From positions 1 to 42,288 of the forward strand of contig JAAYGT010000010.1 of NCBI GenBank assembly GCA_012727555.1: a stretch of DNA of 42,288 bases, in the 5' to 3' direction. The notes under the pieces were generated by a model. The model saw only the letters and a program-made list of their open reading frames with translations, was not told the DNA's origin and ran no database searches. Every line of letters begins with the position of its first letter. Within the stretch, counting starts at the first letter, position 1. The stretch is from Alcaligenaceae bacterium (GTDB taxonomy: Bacteria > Pseudomonadota > Gammaproteobacteria > Burkholderiales > Burkholderiaceae_B). This document shows, one piece after another, positions 9,427 to 17,017 of this stretch. The translations under genes and the position numbers were made by a program.

Positions 9427-10164
9427 ATGAGCGGAAAAATTGCATACGTAACAGGCGGCATGGGTGGTATCGGTACCTCCATTTGTCAGCGTCTAGCCAA
9501 AGAAGGGTTCACGGTCGTTGCCGGTTGTGGTCCCAGTCGCAATTTCCAGCAATGGATCGACGAGCAGGCTGCACTGGGCTACACCTTCCATGCGTCCGTC
9601 GGCAACGTGTCCGATTGGCAGTCGACCGTCGATGCCTTTGCGAAGGTGCGCGCAGAGCTTGGTCCGGTCGATGTCCTCGTCAATAATGCCGGTATCACAC
9701 GCGACGGTCTGTTTCGCAAAATGAGCCAGGACGACTGGCGTGCTGTTATTGATACAAACCTGAACAGCCTGTTCAACGTGACCAAGCAAGTCATCGAAGA
9801 TATGGTCGAGCGTCAGTGGGGTCGTATCATCAACATCAGTTCGGTGAATGGCCAGAAAGGTCAATTCGGCCAAACCAACTATTCAACGGCCAAAGCGGGC
9901 ATTCACGGCTTCACCATGGCGCTGGCCCAGGAAGTCGCCAACAAGGGTGTCACGGTCAATACCATATCACCGGGTTATATCGGAACCGATATGGTGCGTG
10001 CCATTCGCCCCGATGTCCTGGAAAAAATTGTGGCAACCATTCCTGTAAAACGTTTGGGCACGCCCGAGGAAATTGCCTCGATCGTCGCGTGGCTGGCTTC
10101 CGATGAATCCGGCTTCTCTACAGGTGCCGACTTCTCGTTGAACGGTGGTCTGCACATGGGTTAA
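9427..10164 (+). CDS. phaB: NADPH-dependent acetoacetyl-CoA reductase PhaB
   Basis: A 245-residue short-chain dehydrogenase/reductase that makes (R)-3-hydroxybutyryl-CoA, the monomer for PhaC. The N-terminal cofactor motif TGGMGGIG (9-16), the NNAG motif (86-89) and the catalytic residues Ser139, Tyr152 and Lys156 (NYSTAKAG) match the family; the length is nearly that of the C. necator enzyme (246). The frame is open 22 codons further upstream, but the ATG at 9427 has AAAGGAG at 6-nt spacing and a family-like start (MSGKIAYVTGG). It lies 212 bp after phaC and is followed by a terminator-like hairpin before phaR. Confidence 0.95.
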   Translation: MSGKIAYVTGGMGGIGTSICQRLAKEGFTVVAGCGPSRNFQQWIDEQAALGYTFHASVGNVSDWQSTVDAFAKVRAELGPVDVLVNNAGITRDGLFRKMSQDDWRAVIDTNLNSLFNVTKQVIEDMVERQWGRIINISSVNGQKGQFGQTNYSTAKAGIHGFTMALAQEVANKGVTVNTISPGYIGTDMVRAIRPDVLEKIVATIPVKRLGTPEEIASIVAWLASDESGFSTGADFSLNGGLHMG

Positions 10165-10198
10165 CCGCCCGGGCCTGTTTTCCTGGCGTCACCCGATG

Positions 10199-10244
10199 CC
10201 GGCCCCGGTTTCAGAACGATTCCGGGGCCGTGCGGTTTTCTTTT
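10199..10244 (+). terminator. Candidate rho-independent terminator after phaB
   Basis: The arms CGGCCCCGG (10200-10208) and CCGGGGCCG (10222-10230) form a 9-bp GC-rich stem with a 13-nt loop, followed by TGCGGTTTTCTTTT. It separates phaB from phaR, whose ATG is only about 20 nt further on, so it may also attenuate phaR expression. Confidence 0.65.
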
Positions 10245-10263
10245 GATCCTATTGCAAAACACC

Positions 10264-10827
10264 ATGACAACATCCTCATCCGATACGGTTCGCCTGATCA
10301 AGAAGTATCCCAATCGCCGGCTTTACGATACCCAAACCAGTGCCTATATTACGCTCAGCGATGTCAAACAACTGGTGCTGGATGCCGATGTTTTCAAGGT
10401 TGTTGATGCCAAGTCGGGAGAAGACCTCACGCGCAGCATTTTGCTGCAAATCATCCTCGAAGAGGAAACTGGCGGGGTACCCATGTTCTCTGCCAATATG
10501 CTTTCGCAGATCATTCGGTTTTATGGCCACGCGATGCAGGGAGTCATGGGCTCGTTTCTGGAAAAGAACATGCAGGCATTCATGGAAATCCAGGATCGCA
10601 TGGCAGAGCAGTCCAAGGGTTTGTACGGCAATCAGTTTGGTCCTGAAACCTGGGCCCAATTCATGAGCCTGCAGGCTCCTGTGCTGCAGAACATGATGAC
10701 CAACTACGTTGATCAAAGCAAAAACCTTTTTGTCCAGATGCAGGATCAAATGCAGGACCAGACTCGTTCCATGTTTTCGGTCTTTCCGTTTGTTCCGCCG
10801 GGTGGGTCCGATTCCGGTAAAAAATGA
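10264..10827 (+). CDS. phaR: PHA synthesis repressor PhaR
   Basis: A 187-residue PHA accumulation regulator. PhaR binds DNA and PHA granules and represses phasin and its own genes until polymer forms. The N-terminal DNA-binding domain is typical: RLIKKYPNRRLYDTQTSAYI then LSDVKQLV. A PHB-accumulation regulatory region follows (about 70-130, ANMLSQIIRFYGHAMQGVMG) and then a Gln/Met-rich amphipathic tail (QMQDQMQDQTRSMF) that may contact granules. A TTG at 10243 would add 7 residues, but the ATG at 10264 gives the family-like start. It ends 38 bp from the convergent GNAT-like gene. Confidence 0.94.
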   Translation: MTTSSSDTVRLIKKYPNRRLYDTQTSAYITLSDVKQLVLDADVFKVVDAKSGEDLTRSILLQIILEEETGGVPMFSANMLSQIIRFYGHAMQGVMGSFLEKNMQAFMEIQDRMAEQSKGLYGNQFGPETWAQFMSLQAPVLQNMMTNYVDQSKNLFVQMQDQMQDQTRSMFSVFPFVPPGGSDSGKK

Positions 10828-10865
10828 AGCGTGCGCATTGCACAGAGGCGTTGCATTCAGCCTGT

Positions 10866-11993
10866 TCAGCGTTCTGCCTTGAACGGCGAGTGCTCTTCCA
10901 GTTCCTGGGTGTAGCTGTCCAGCATCCGGGTTTCCTGCTGAAGGTAATTTTCTATGGCTTCTTTGAAGCGGGTATCAGCAATCCAGTGACCGGAAAACGT
11001 TTCGGTCGGAGACAGCCCCCGGGCCAGTTTGTGTTCGCCTTGGGCGCCGCCTTCAAAAACCTTTAGATTGCGTTCGATACAATAGCGAATGGCACGCATG
11101 TAGCATGTTTCAAAGTGCAGTCCTGGAATGAATTCCATGCACCCCCAGTAGCGGCCGTAAAGTGCCGATGGGCCCCGTATGTTCATGGCTGCCGCAACGG
11201 GCCTGTCGTGTCGATAGGCCAGTACCATTACCATTTTCTCTGGCATGACGGTGTGCAAGCGGCTGAAAAATGCCCTGTTCAGGTACGGTAGCTGCCCATG
11301 GTTGAAGTAGGTTTGCCGGTAGCACCGGTAAAAAAAATCCAGTGCTCCCGGGGTCAGGGTTTTGTTCTCCAGCACCTCGAAGCGTACGCCCGCTTCTTCG
11401 CATTTGCGTGTGTCCTGGCGAATTTTCTTGCGTTTCGGCTGGCTCATGGACATCAGGAAGTCGTTGTAGTCGGAGTAGCCTGTATTCATCCAGTGAAACT
11501 GAACACTTTTTCGCACCAGCAAGCCCGATGTTTGCAGGGCATCCAGTTCTTCAGGTGGCGGGAATAGCACGTGCAATGAAGATAGCCCTTCATGTGCGCA
11601 GCGTTCAATCGCATGTTCCAGCAGGGCAGATTGATCCTCCGCCGTGTGTGCCAGCAAGCGTGGGCCAGTGACCGGGGTGAATGGGATGGCACACACGGCT
11701 TTCGGGTAATAGTGCAGCCCATGGCGTTCAAAAGCGTGTGCCCAGCTCTGATCAAAGACATATTCACCGCGTGAGTGGTTTTTCAGATACAGTGGCATCG
11801 CCGCCACGATTTCCCGGTCGCGCTTCATAATCAAATGCCGGGGTGTCCATCCGGTACGATGGTTGACACACCCGCTTTCTTCCAGGCTCGAAAGGTAGCC
11901 GTGGTCAAGTAGCGGGTGGCCATGGGTCAGCGTGTTCCAGGCTACTGCAGGTACTTCATCAAGCGCATGTGCCTGTTCGAAAGTCGTGCTCAA
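10866..11993 (-). CDS. GNAT/FemAB-like protein (peptidogalycan biosynthesis family, DUF482 type)
   Basis: A 375-residue protein of the PF04339-type acyltransferase-like family that resembles FemAB/GNAT enzymes; the substrate is not known. Conserved features include a central basic helix MSQPKRKKIRQDTRKCEEAG (about 205-224), a region around YRQTYFNHGQLPYLN, and the C-terminal part RYWGCMEFIPGLHFETCYM followed by FEGGAQGEHKLARGL. No signal peptide or membrane helix is seen, so it is likely cytoplasmic. The start codon is TTG at 11991-11993 with AAGGA 6 nt upstream; there is no in-frame Met nearby. The gene is convergent with phaR and divergent from the CobW-like gene. Confidence 0.8.
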   Translation of the reverse strand: MSTTFEQAHALDEVPAVAWNTLTHGHPLLDHGYLSSLEESGCVNHRTGWTPRHLIMKRDREIVAAMPLYLKNHSRGEYVFDQSWAHAFERHGLHYYPKAVCAIPFTPVTGPRLLAHTAEDQSALLEHAIERCAHEGLSSLHVLFPPPEELDALQTSGLLVRKSVQFHWMNTGYSDYNDFLMSMSQPKRKKIRQDTRKCEEAGVRFEVLENKTLTPGALDFFYRCYRQTYFNHGQLPYLNRAFFSRLHTVMPEKMVMVLAYRHDRPVAAAMNIRGPSALYGRYWGCMEFIPGLHFETCYMRAIRYCIERNLKVFEGGAQGEHKLARGLSPTETFSGHWIADTRFKEAIENYLQQETRMLDSYTQELEEHSPFKAER

Positions 11994-12106
11994 CGGGAGT
12001 CCTTTTTGGTGTGTTCGTGTGCGTTCATGATTTTAGGCTTACATGCCTTACAGCCGTTCGTCTATTCGGTTGTTGTTTTTGAGTCATCTTGCCGAGGTAT
12101 CTGTTC

Positions 12107-13171
12107 ATGCAGCAAAAGGGCATACCGGTCATCGTGGTCGCCGGAGGTTTGCGCACAGGCAAAAGTGCCTTCATTCATCAGTTGCTCGCGGCAGCGCCCA
12201 TTGCTTCGCCGAAGTGTGCAGGCGAGTCGCCCCAGACCGTCACCGTTGTGATTTCAACCCATGTGTCCATGCCGCTGCCCGCCGGGGCATTGCACTGGCC
12301 CGTTTCGTCCACGGCGTCATCGGTTCAGTCAGATTGTGCTTGTTGTGGTGTTCAGGGGGCGCTTGTCGAGGCGTTGAGAAACCTGTTCATGCAGTCTGTT
12401 CAGCGGCGTATTCCTGCCGTGGCGGCTGTTATTGTCGAGTTGGGGGCATCCGATGATCCGGCCCTGATCATGTCAACGATCCGGTTTGACCGTTTTCTGG
12501 TTGAGCGTTTTCATTACCTGGGTTGTGTCATGTTGCCGGGTTTTGGGCAGGGCGTCGTTGTTGCTCAGGCAGTACAAAGCATGTCAAGGCAGGCTGCGCT
12601 TGCAGATCTTGTGTTGCTCGAAAAAGCCTCAAGCGATGAGGCAGGCGCGGTATCGGGTTCGAATGGCTGTTTGCCTGAAGCGGCCGGCATTCTGGCCATG
12701 AGTCAGGTTTCCGGCCTCGATGCTCTTGTGTTGCATTTGCAAGCCGTACGCCGTGCAGGTGTGCGTCGCATGGCCGGATTGTCACATCGTACAGCGCTCT
12801 TTGCCTCTGTACTTGAAAAGGCAGTGCCCGATGGCGTTTCTGCAGACGGTTTTTCCCGTAATGTCTGGCTCAGTATGTGCTGGACGACCCCTTTCTCTCG
12901 GCACGCGTTTTATGCGGCGTTGCAGGCCCTGGCTTGTGACACCGGCTTGCACGTCGTGCAGGTGTCCGGCCGTGTGCGTTTTGAGTCGGGTCCCGACGTT
13001 TTCAATGTCTGTAGTGTTCATCGCCAGATCTATCCACTGGATAAGGTCACGGACACGCCTGACCCTGATGATCCATCGTGTTGTCTTGTATTCATGGCGC
13101 ATGGAACCGATCAGAATCAGATGGTGGGGTGCATCAGTCGGCTTTTGCCTGGGGGGCAGGTTTTTATGTAG
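12107..13171 (+). CDS. Divergent CobW/G3E (COG0523) GTPase-like protein
   Basis: A 354-residue protein with the order of motifs of CobW/COG0523 metal chaperone GTPases, but degenerate. The P-loop GGLRTGKS (13-20) is intact. A CxCC metal-site motif (CACC, 77-80) is followed by GVQGALVEALRNL, as in family members, and Glu111 sits in an ELGASDDPALI segment that matches the usual E-x-x-G-x-x-D-P. The GTP-specificity motif, normally NKxD, reads LLEKASS (170-176). The C-terminal CobW_C-like domain (about 254-346) is recognisable by WTTPFSRHAFYAAL and VFMAHGTDQNQMVGC. There is no His-rich loop. The ATG at 12107 has GAGG 9 nt upstream. The codon choice is richer in GTT, TGT and TTG than in the neighbours. 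No metal-uptake or cobalamin gene is adjacent, so the role is unknown. Confidence 0.72.
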   Translation: MQQKGIPVIVVAGGLRTGKSAFIHQLLAAAPIASPKCAGESPQTVTVVISTHVSMPLPAGALHWPVSSTASSVQSDCACCGVQGALVEALRNLFMQSVQRRIPAVAAVIVELGASDDPALIMSTIRFDRFLVERFHYLGCVMLPGFGQGVVVAQAVQSMSRQAALADLVLLEKASSDEAGAVSGSNGCLPEAAGILAMSQVSGLDALVLHLQAVRRAGVRRMAGLSHRTALFASVLEKAVPDGVSADGFSRNVWLSMCWTTPFSRHAFYAALQALACDTGLHVVQVSGRVRFESGPDVFNVCSVHRQIYPLDKVTDTPDPDDPSCCLVFMAHGTDQNQMVGCISRLLPGGQVFM

Positions 13172-13701
13172 TGCATGAACAACTTCTGCGCCATAGGGCC
13201 CGTTCTTGTATTGCAATCTGGCTTTGCCAGTGGTGTAATATGCACAGTGTCAAAGCGGCCCATGGCCGCGTTATGTGTGGTCTGGTTCCCGGATCATCTG
13301 GGGTGGCTACAAACCCCGGCACTCAGCACTTGAACTCTGCACGTCAGTGCCATGCATGCATCGGCATCATGGTTCTGTTGTAGTACGTGGTGCACTGCAA
13401 TCTGCGGCAAATCTGTTCTGCTTGTCCTGCTGCTGCGGCTCAAGGTTTTGCCTCAATCATGTTTTCTTTATAGTCACACCGTCGCTGTCTTGTGTGTGTG
13501 CGACTGTTCGGTGGAAGTCTGCCTGTGGTGCAGGCCACATTCCCGGGAATCTGGTTTTCTCGTGGGGTGTGTCAAGCCGCTTTCCCCGGTGTGTCCCGAT
13601 ACACGACACCGTTTTGCGCCTTGCGTGGGTGATTCCTGGCACTTAACAAATAAATAGTTTGACCCGGAAATGCAACAAGCCCGGTTGGGATCTACAGTTC
13701 A
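13172..13701. other. 530-bp gap without a convincing gene
   Basis: No open frame here shows coding character or homology I recognise, and no tRNA cloverleaf is seen. It contains small inverted repeats: CTGGC/GCCAG around 13220, CTGGGGT/ACCCCGG around 13298-13320, and a GT-rich run. The composition is T/G-rich, like the preceding CobW-like gene. A TTGCGT, 17-nt spacer, TAACAA pair near 13620-13650 is a weak candidate promoter for scpB. An undetected small RNA or decayed gene is possible. Confidence 0.5.
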
Positions 13702-14346
13702 ATGACGGAGAATGAAATCATCCGTGTTCTTGAAACGGCCTTGCTGTGTTCAGATCAACCCGTTCCGCTGGCTGATCTGCGCAAGTTGTTCGTGACGGAA
13801 ACCCTGTCACTTGACGATATTCGTCGGCACTTGGCTGTTTTGCAGCTTGACTGGAAAGAGCGCGGTCTTGAACTCGTCAGCCTGGCAGGTGGCTGGAGGT
13901 TTCAAAGTCGCCCCGAGATGCAGCGCTATCTCGAACGCTTGAGTCCTTCACGCCCCCCGCGTTATTCGCGGGCGGTTCTGGAAACCCTGGCCATCATTGC
14001 GTGGCGCCAGCCGGTTACGCGCGGAGACATCGAAGAAATTCGTGGTGTTGCGGTCTCAACCCAAATTGTGCGTGCGCTTGAAGAGCGTGGCTGGATCGAG
14101 GTTCTTGGCTATCGCGATGCTCCGGGGCGTCCTGCTTTGCTTGGCACGACCCGGCAGTTTCTGGATGATCTTGGCTTGAGGGCCCTCGACGATCTTCCCA
14201 GGCTCGATCCGCAGGATACTCTCGATGTGCTTGCGGGGCTTGATCTGTCTGGTATGCCTTCCGAGCAGCAAGAGGTCCCGGTCATTGCGCCCGGGGTGTC
14301 TGCGGGACAAGGTGAGGCCAATGTTGCCGAGGCAATCAAAGAATGA
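13702..14346 (+). CDS. scpB: SMC-Scp complex subunit ScpB
   Basis: A 214-residue ScpB, which dimerises, binds ScpA and helps the SMC complex organise and segregate chromosomes. Two winged-helix domains are visible: an N-terminal one (about 1-75, [20 protein letters not shown]) and a second one (about 88-165) with the family signature [20 protein letters not shown] and EIRGV. The C-terminal tail (about 180-214) is acidic and variable. The ATG is at 13702 with only a weak GGGA upstream. scpA is not adjacent. rluB follows after 24 bp, a common scpB-rluB pair. Confidence 0.94.
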   Translation: MTENEIIRVLETALLCSDQPVPLADLRKLFVTETLSLDDIRRHLAVLQLDWKERGLELVSLAGGWRFQSRPEMQRYLERLSPSRPPRYSRAVLETLAIIAWRQPVTRGDIEEIRGVAVSTQIVRALEERGWIEVLGYRDAPGRPALLGTTRQFLDDLGLRALDDLPRLDPQDTLDVLAGLDLSGMPSEQQEVPVIAPGVSAGQGEANVAEAIKE

Positions 14347-14370
14347 AAATTAATGGAGTACTTAACAATA

Positions 14371-16203
14371 ATGACTGAATCCCGTGAGTCCCCGGTCGAG
14401 CAGGATGCCGCTCCCGGAAGTGGTGCCGATGCTTCTGCCCGTACGCGTGGCCGCAAGCTCCGGACGCCTTTTCGTCGTCGGCGTGCCGATGCGCCGACCG
14501 ATACATCATCTGCATCCGGCGCTCGTTCCGAGGCGGTTCCTTCTCACCCGGGTGCTGACGATGCAGAGCCGGCTGCCGGTGCGGGCGTTTCCTCTCGCAA
14601 ACCCAGGCGTGGCCGTAAAGCAACCGCTGCAGATCCTGCGTTGGTCACCGAAGCGGCTGCACAGGCTGTGGGCGATCCGTCACCTCACGAGGCTGCCAAT
14701 GTGCCTGAAGCGAGCGCTTCAAAGCCTCGTTCCAAGCGTGGTTCGCCGGCTCGCAAGACAGCTGCCCGTTCTCCCGAGGGGGTTAAGAAGCCCGCAGGTC
14801 GAGGGCGGCGTGCGCCTGAGGGTGCCGGGCAGGCAGCGGTCCAGATTCCAGATCAGGTGTCCGATCACGATGACGATCATGCGTTGTCATACCTTGATGC
14901 CGCTGCGCCCATGTCCCAGCGCTTGAGCAAATATCTTGGCAGTGACGTCATCATGCCGAAGTTGCACAAGGTGCTGGCAGATGCCGGTGTGGGGTCGCGT
15001 CGTGAAATGGAAGAGTTGATCGTTGCTGGTCGGGTGTCGGTCAATGGCGAGCCTGCGCATATAGGGCAGCGGGTTGGTCCGAATGATCTGGTGCGTGTCA
15101 ATGGTCGCCCTGTTGCCAGGCCCAATGCCCGCAAGCCGCCGCGTGTCATTCTTTACCACAAGCCGGCGGGTGAGATCGTCAGTCACGATGATCCCGAGGG
15201 GCGCGCCACGGTGTTCGCTCGCTTGCCGAAAATCAAGGTCGGCAAGTGGTTGTCGGTAGGTCGTCTTGATCTGAACACCGAAGGTTTGTTGATCCTGACC
15301 ACCTCGGGTGATCTGGCCAACCGTCTTATGCATCCGCGTTACGGTGCAGAACGTGAATATGCAGTGCGCGTTCTTGGCGAGCTTGGTCCAGAGCAACAAC
15401 AGGCACTGCTGGCGGGTGTTCAGCTTGATGATGGTCTTGCCCAGTTCGGGTCTCTTGATTATCTCGGCGGGGAAGGTAGTAATCGCTGGTACCGCGTCAC
15501 CCTGAAAGAGGGGCGTAATCGTGAAGTCCGTCGCATGTTCGAGGCTGCGGGCGTTACGGTCAGTCGCTTGATTCGTACGCGTTTTGGTGAAATTGTTTTG
15601 CCCCGTAATTTGCGTCGTGGCCGCTGGGAGGAGCTTGAGGGCACCTTGGTCACTGCCATCATGCTGCAGTTGGGTTTGATACGCGAAGATGATGATGAGT
15701 CGCGTGGCCGGGGTCGGGTTCGTCAGCCTGCTTCACATGACAGTGCCTTGCCGCCTGGCTTTGGTACCCTCGAGAACAATGGCATGAACGGTGCACGAGT
15801 CACGCGTCGTGGCAAGGTGTCCTCGGGGCGGGGGCCAGTTTCGGCATCTTATCCTTCCGACCCGTTTGGTACGGGGCTCATGTTCACCGGTGGCTTGCCC
15901 AACGGTCACCCGACCGCTCCCGCTTCAGGTCGCTCCAAGTCGGGCGGGGGCAAACCTGCGACTGGCAAGGCGGCAGCAGCCAAATCGTCTCGCAAGCCGG
16001 TTGCTGCGCCTGACAGTCCGGGTCGCCGTGGTCCGGCACGTAAAACGTCGGCCAAACCGCCTGCCTCCAGGGGTAAGGGCGGGGCGCAGGCCAAATCGGG
16101 GCAACCCCGTGCCCGTGCTTCCCGGTCCGATGACTGGCAGCCGCGCAGTGCGTCTGCGCATGAGTCGCAGTTGGGCAAGATTAGTCGAGGCGGTGGGCGC
16201 TGA
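14371..16203 (+). CDS. rluB: 23S rRNA pseudouridine(2605) synthase RluB, with long basic extensions
   Basis: A 610-residue RsuA-family pseudouridine synthase. The catalytic core is ordinary: an S4 domain starting near 195 ([20 protein letters not shown]), the motif [11 protein letters not shown] with catalytic Asp300, and [10 protein letters not shown]. It is flanked by an N-terminal extension of about 190 residues and a C-terminal tail of about 165 residues, both Ala/Pro/Ser/Lys/Arg-rich and probably disordered. E. coli RluB is about half this length. Such tails could bind RNA or ribosomes, which is an inference. The ATG at 14371 has GGAG 12 nt upstream; an in-frame ATG at 14353 adds 6 residues and cannot be excluded. 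Confidence 0.92.
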   Translation: MTESRESPVEQDAAPGSGADASARTRGRKLRTPFRRRRADAPTDTSSASGARSEAVPSHPGADDAEPAAGAGVSSRKPRRGRKATAADPALVTEAAAQAVGDPSPHEAANVPEASASKPRSKRGSPARKTAARSPEGVKKPAGRGRRAPEGAGQAAVQIPDQVSDHDDDHALSYLDAAAPMSQRLSKYLGSDVIMPKLHKVLADAGVGSRREMEELIVAGRVSVNGEPAHIGQRVGPNDLVRVNGRPVARPNARKPPRVILYHKPAGEIVSHDDPEGRATVFARLPKIKVGKWLSVGRLDLNTEGLLILTTSGDLANRLMHPRYGAEREYAVRVLGELGPEQQQALLAGVQLDDGLAQFGSLDYLGGEGSNRWYRVTLKEGRNREVRRMFEAAGVTVSRLIRTRFGEIVLPRNLRRGRWEELEGTLVTAIMLQLGLIREDDDESRGRGRVRQPASHDSALPPGFGTLENNGMNGARVTRRGKVSSGRGPVSASYPSDPFGTGLMFTGGLPNGHPTAPASGRSKSGGGKPATGKAAAAKSSRKPVAAPDSPGRRGPARKTSAKPPASRGKGGAQAKSGQPRARASRSDDWQPRSASAHESQLGKISRGGGR

Positions 16204-16255
16204 TCTGCCCGGTAGCGGGGTGGTGAGTGTGTGTTCGGTAATCATCGCGTCGCCT

Positions 16256-16305
16256 ATGCCTGTTTCCCGGGTGTCTTTGTCAAGTACATCTGAAAAAACA
16301 GGCAT
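16256..16305. repeat. 10-bp perfect inverted repeat after rluB
   Basis: ATGCCTGTTT (16256-16265) and AAACAGGCAT (16296-16305) are perfect inverse copies around a 30-nt interior. It lies between rluB and the extended -10 of the rimP operon. No T-run follows, so it is a poor intrinsic terminator; it may be a regulator site or a hairpin at the rluB mRNA 3' end. Confidence 0.6.
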
Positions 16306-16318
16306 TTGACTGATTTTC

Positions 16319-16327
16319 TGTTAGAAT
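16319..16327 (+). promoter_or_regulatory. Candidate extended -10 promoter for the rimP-nusA-infB operon
   Basis: TGTTAGAAT forms an extended -10 element (TGn plus TAGAAT, 16322-16327). TTGACT at 16306-16311 is too close (10 nt) to be its -35 box. Transcription would start near 16334 and give a leader of about 200 nt before rimP. Confidence 0.5.
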
Positions 16328-16333
16328 GTAGGG

Positions 16334-16537
16334 CTTTACAGCTATGTTGTTTTGCCGTGCAGTGGTTCTGGTAAACAACAATGGCGGCACGGTTTCGCTG
16401 GCAGTGACGCGTATTTGTACGATGCAGCTACGCGGGCGCTGACAGGTTGCGGCGAAGTTCATGTGTGTCTGCATTGCAAATGCACACCGATAGCGCGATA
16501 ACAGTGGGCTGGGCACAGCCCATTTTTTTTTGAATTT
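16334..16537 (+). promoter_or_regulatory. Structured leader RNA of the rimP operon (candidate attenuator)
   Basis: The inferred leader holds nested pairings. TGTTGTTT (16345-16352) pairs with AAACAACA (16373-16380), while GCCGTGC (16354-16360) pairs with GCACGGT (16387-16393); the interleaved order suggests a pseudoknot or two exclusive states. CAGTG-A-CGCGTA (16402-16413) pairs with TACGCG-GG-CGCTG (16429-16441). TGCATT/AATGCA (16470-16484) forms a short hairpin. A terminator hairpin (16505-16522) ends the leader just before rimP. No tRNA fold is seen. A premature-terminator leader before rimP is known in some gammaproteobacteria; whether this one is related is not determined. Confidence 0.6.
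16505..16531 (+). terminator. Intrinsic terminator 6 nt before the rimP start
   Basis: TGGGCTG (16505-16511), loop GGCA, CAGCCCA (16516-16522) make a perfect 7-bp stem followed by nine T residues (16523-16531). Because it lies between the operon promoter and rimP, it most likely acts as an attenuator, not as the end of rluB alone. Confidence 0.85.
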
Positions 16538-17017
16538 ATGGCAGATCTATTCACATTGACACAACAGGCCCTGGCGGGCACCGATCTCGAACTTGTCGAT
16601 ATCGAGCGTGCGCCCCTGGGCTTGCTGCGCGTTACCATCGATCGTCCGGAAGGGGTTCGCATTGAAGACTGCGAGCTCGTTTCCCGCCAGTTGTCGCGCG
16701 TGTTCGAAGTGGAAAATATCGATTACAAGCGTCTTGAGGTAGGTTCGCCGGGTGTTGATCGTCCGCTGCGCAAGCCTGCTGATTTTGTCCGTTTTGCGGG
16801 TGAACGCGTTGAAGTCAAGCTGCATCAGCCTGTGTACAGCCGCAAGGTGTTTTCAGGTACGCTCGCCTGCCTTGATTCCGCTGACCTCCAAACACCACGT
16901 TACGGGCTGGAAACACATTCCGATTCCGGAGAGTCTTTGTTGCTGGAGTTCACGTTCGATGACGTTGAACGCGCAAAGCTCGATCCCATACTAGATTTCA
17001 AGGGTAAGAAGCGATGA
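16538..17017 (+). CDS. rimP: Ribosome maturation factor RimP
   Basis: A 159-residue RimP that aids 30S subunit assembly. The family's N-terminal domain shows [19 protein letters not shown] and [17 protein letters not shown], followed by the signature [12 protein letters not shown]. The C-terminal SH3-like domain begins near residue 90 ([10 protein letters not shown]). There is no Shine-Dalgarno: the ATG follows the terminator T-run and GAATTT. The U-rich stretch could be an S1 protein site. Its end overlaps the nusA start in ATGA, which supports translational coupling. Confidence 0.95.
   Translation: MADLFTLTQQALAGTDLELVDIERAPLGLLRVTIDRPEGVRIEDCELVSRQLSRVFEVENIDYKRLEVGSPGVDRPLRKPADFVRFAGERVEVKLHQPVYSRKVFSGTLACLDSADLQTPRYGLETHSDSGESLLLEFTFDDVERAKLDPILDFKGKKR

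Noticed and set aside
13280-13325. Terminator after the CobW-like gene
   Set aside because: The CTGGGGT/ACCCCGG stem is not followed by a T-run.
16328-16537. Initiator tRNA (metY) before rimP, as in E. coli
   Set aside because: No cloverleaf, no T-loop GTTCRAA and no CCA-type acceptor end; the stems found do not fit a tRNA.
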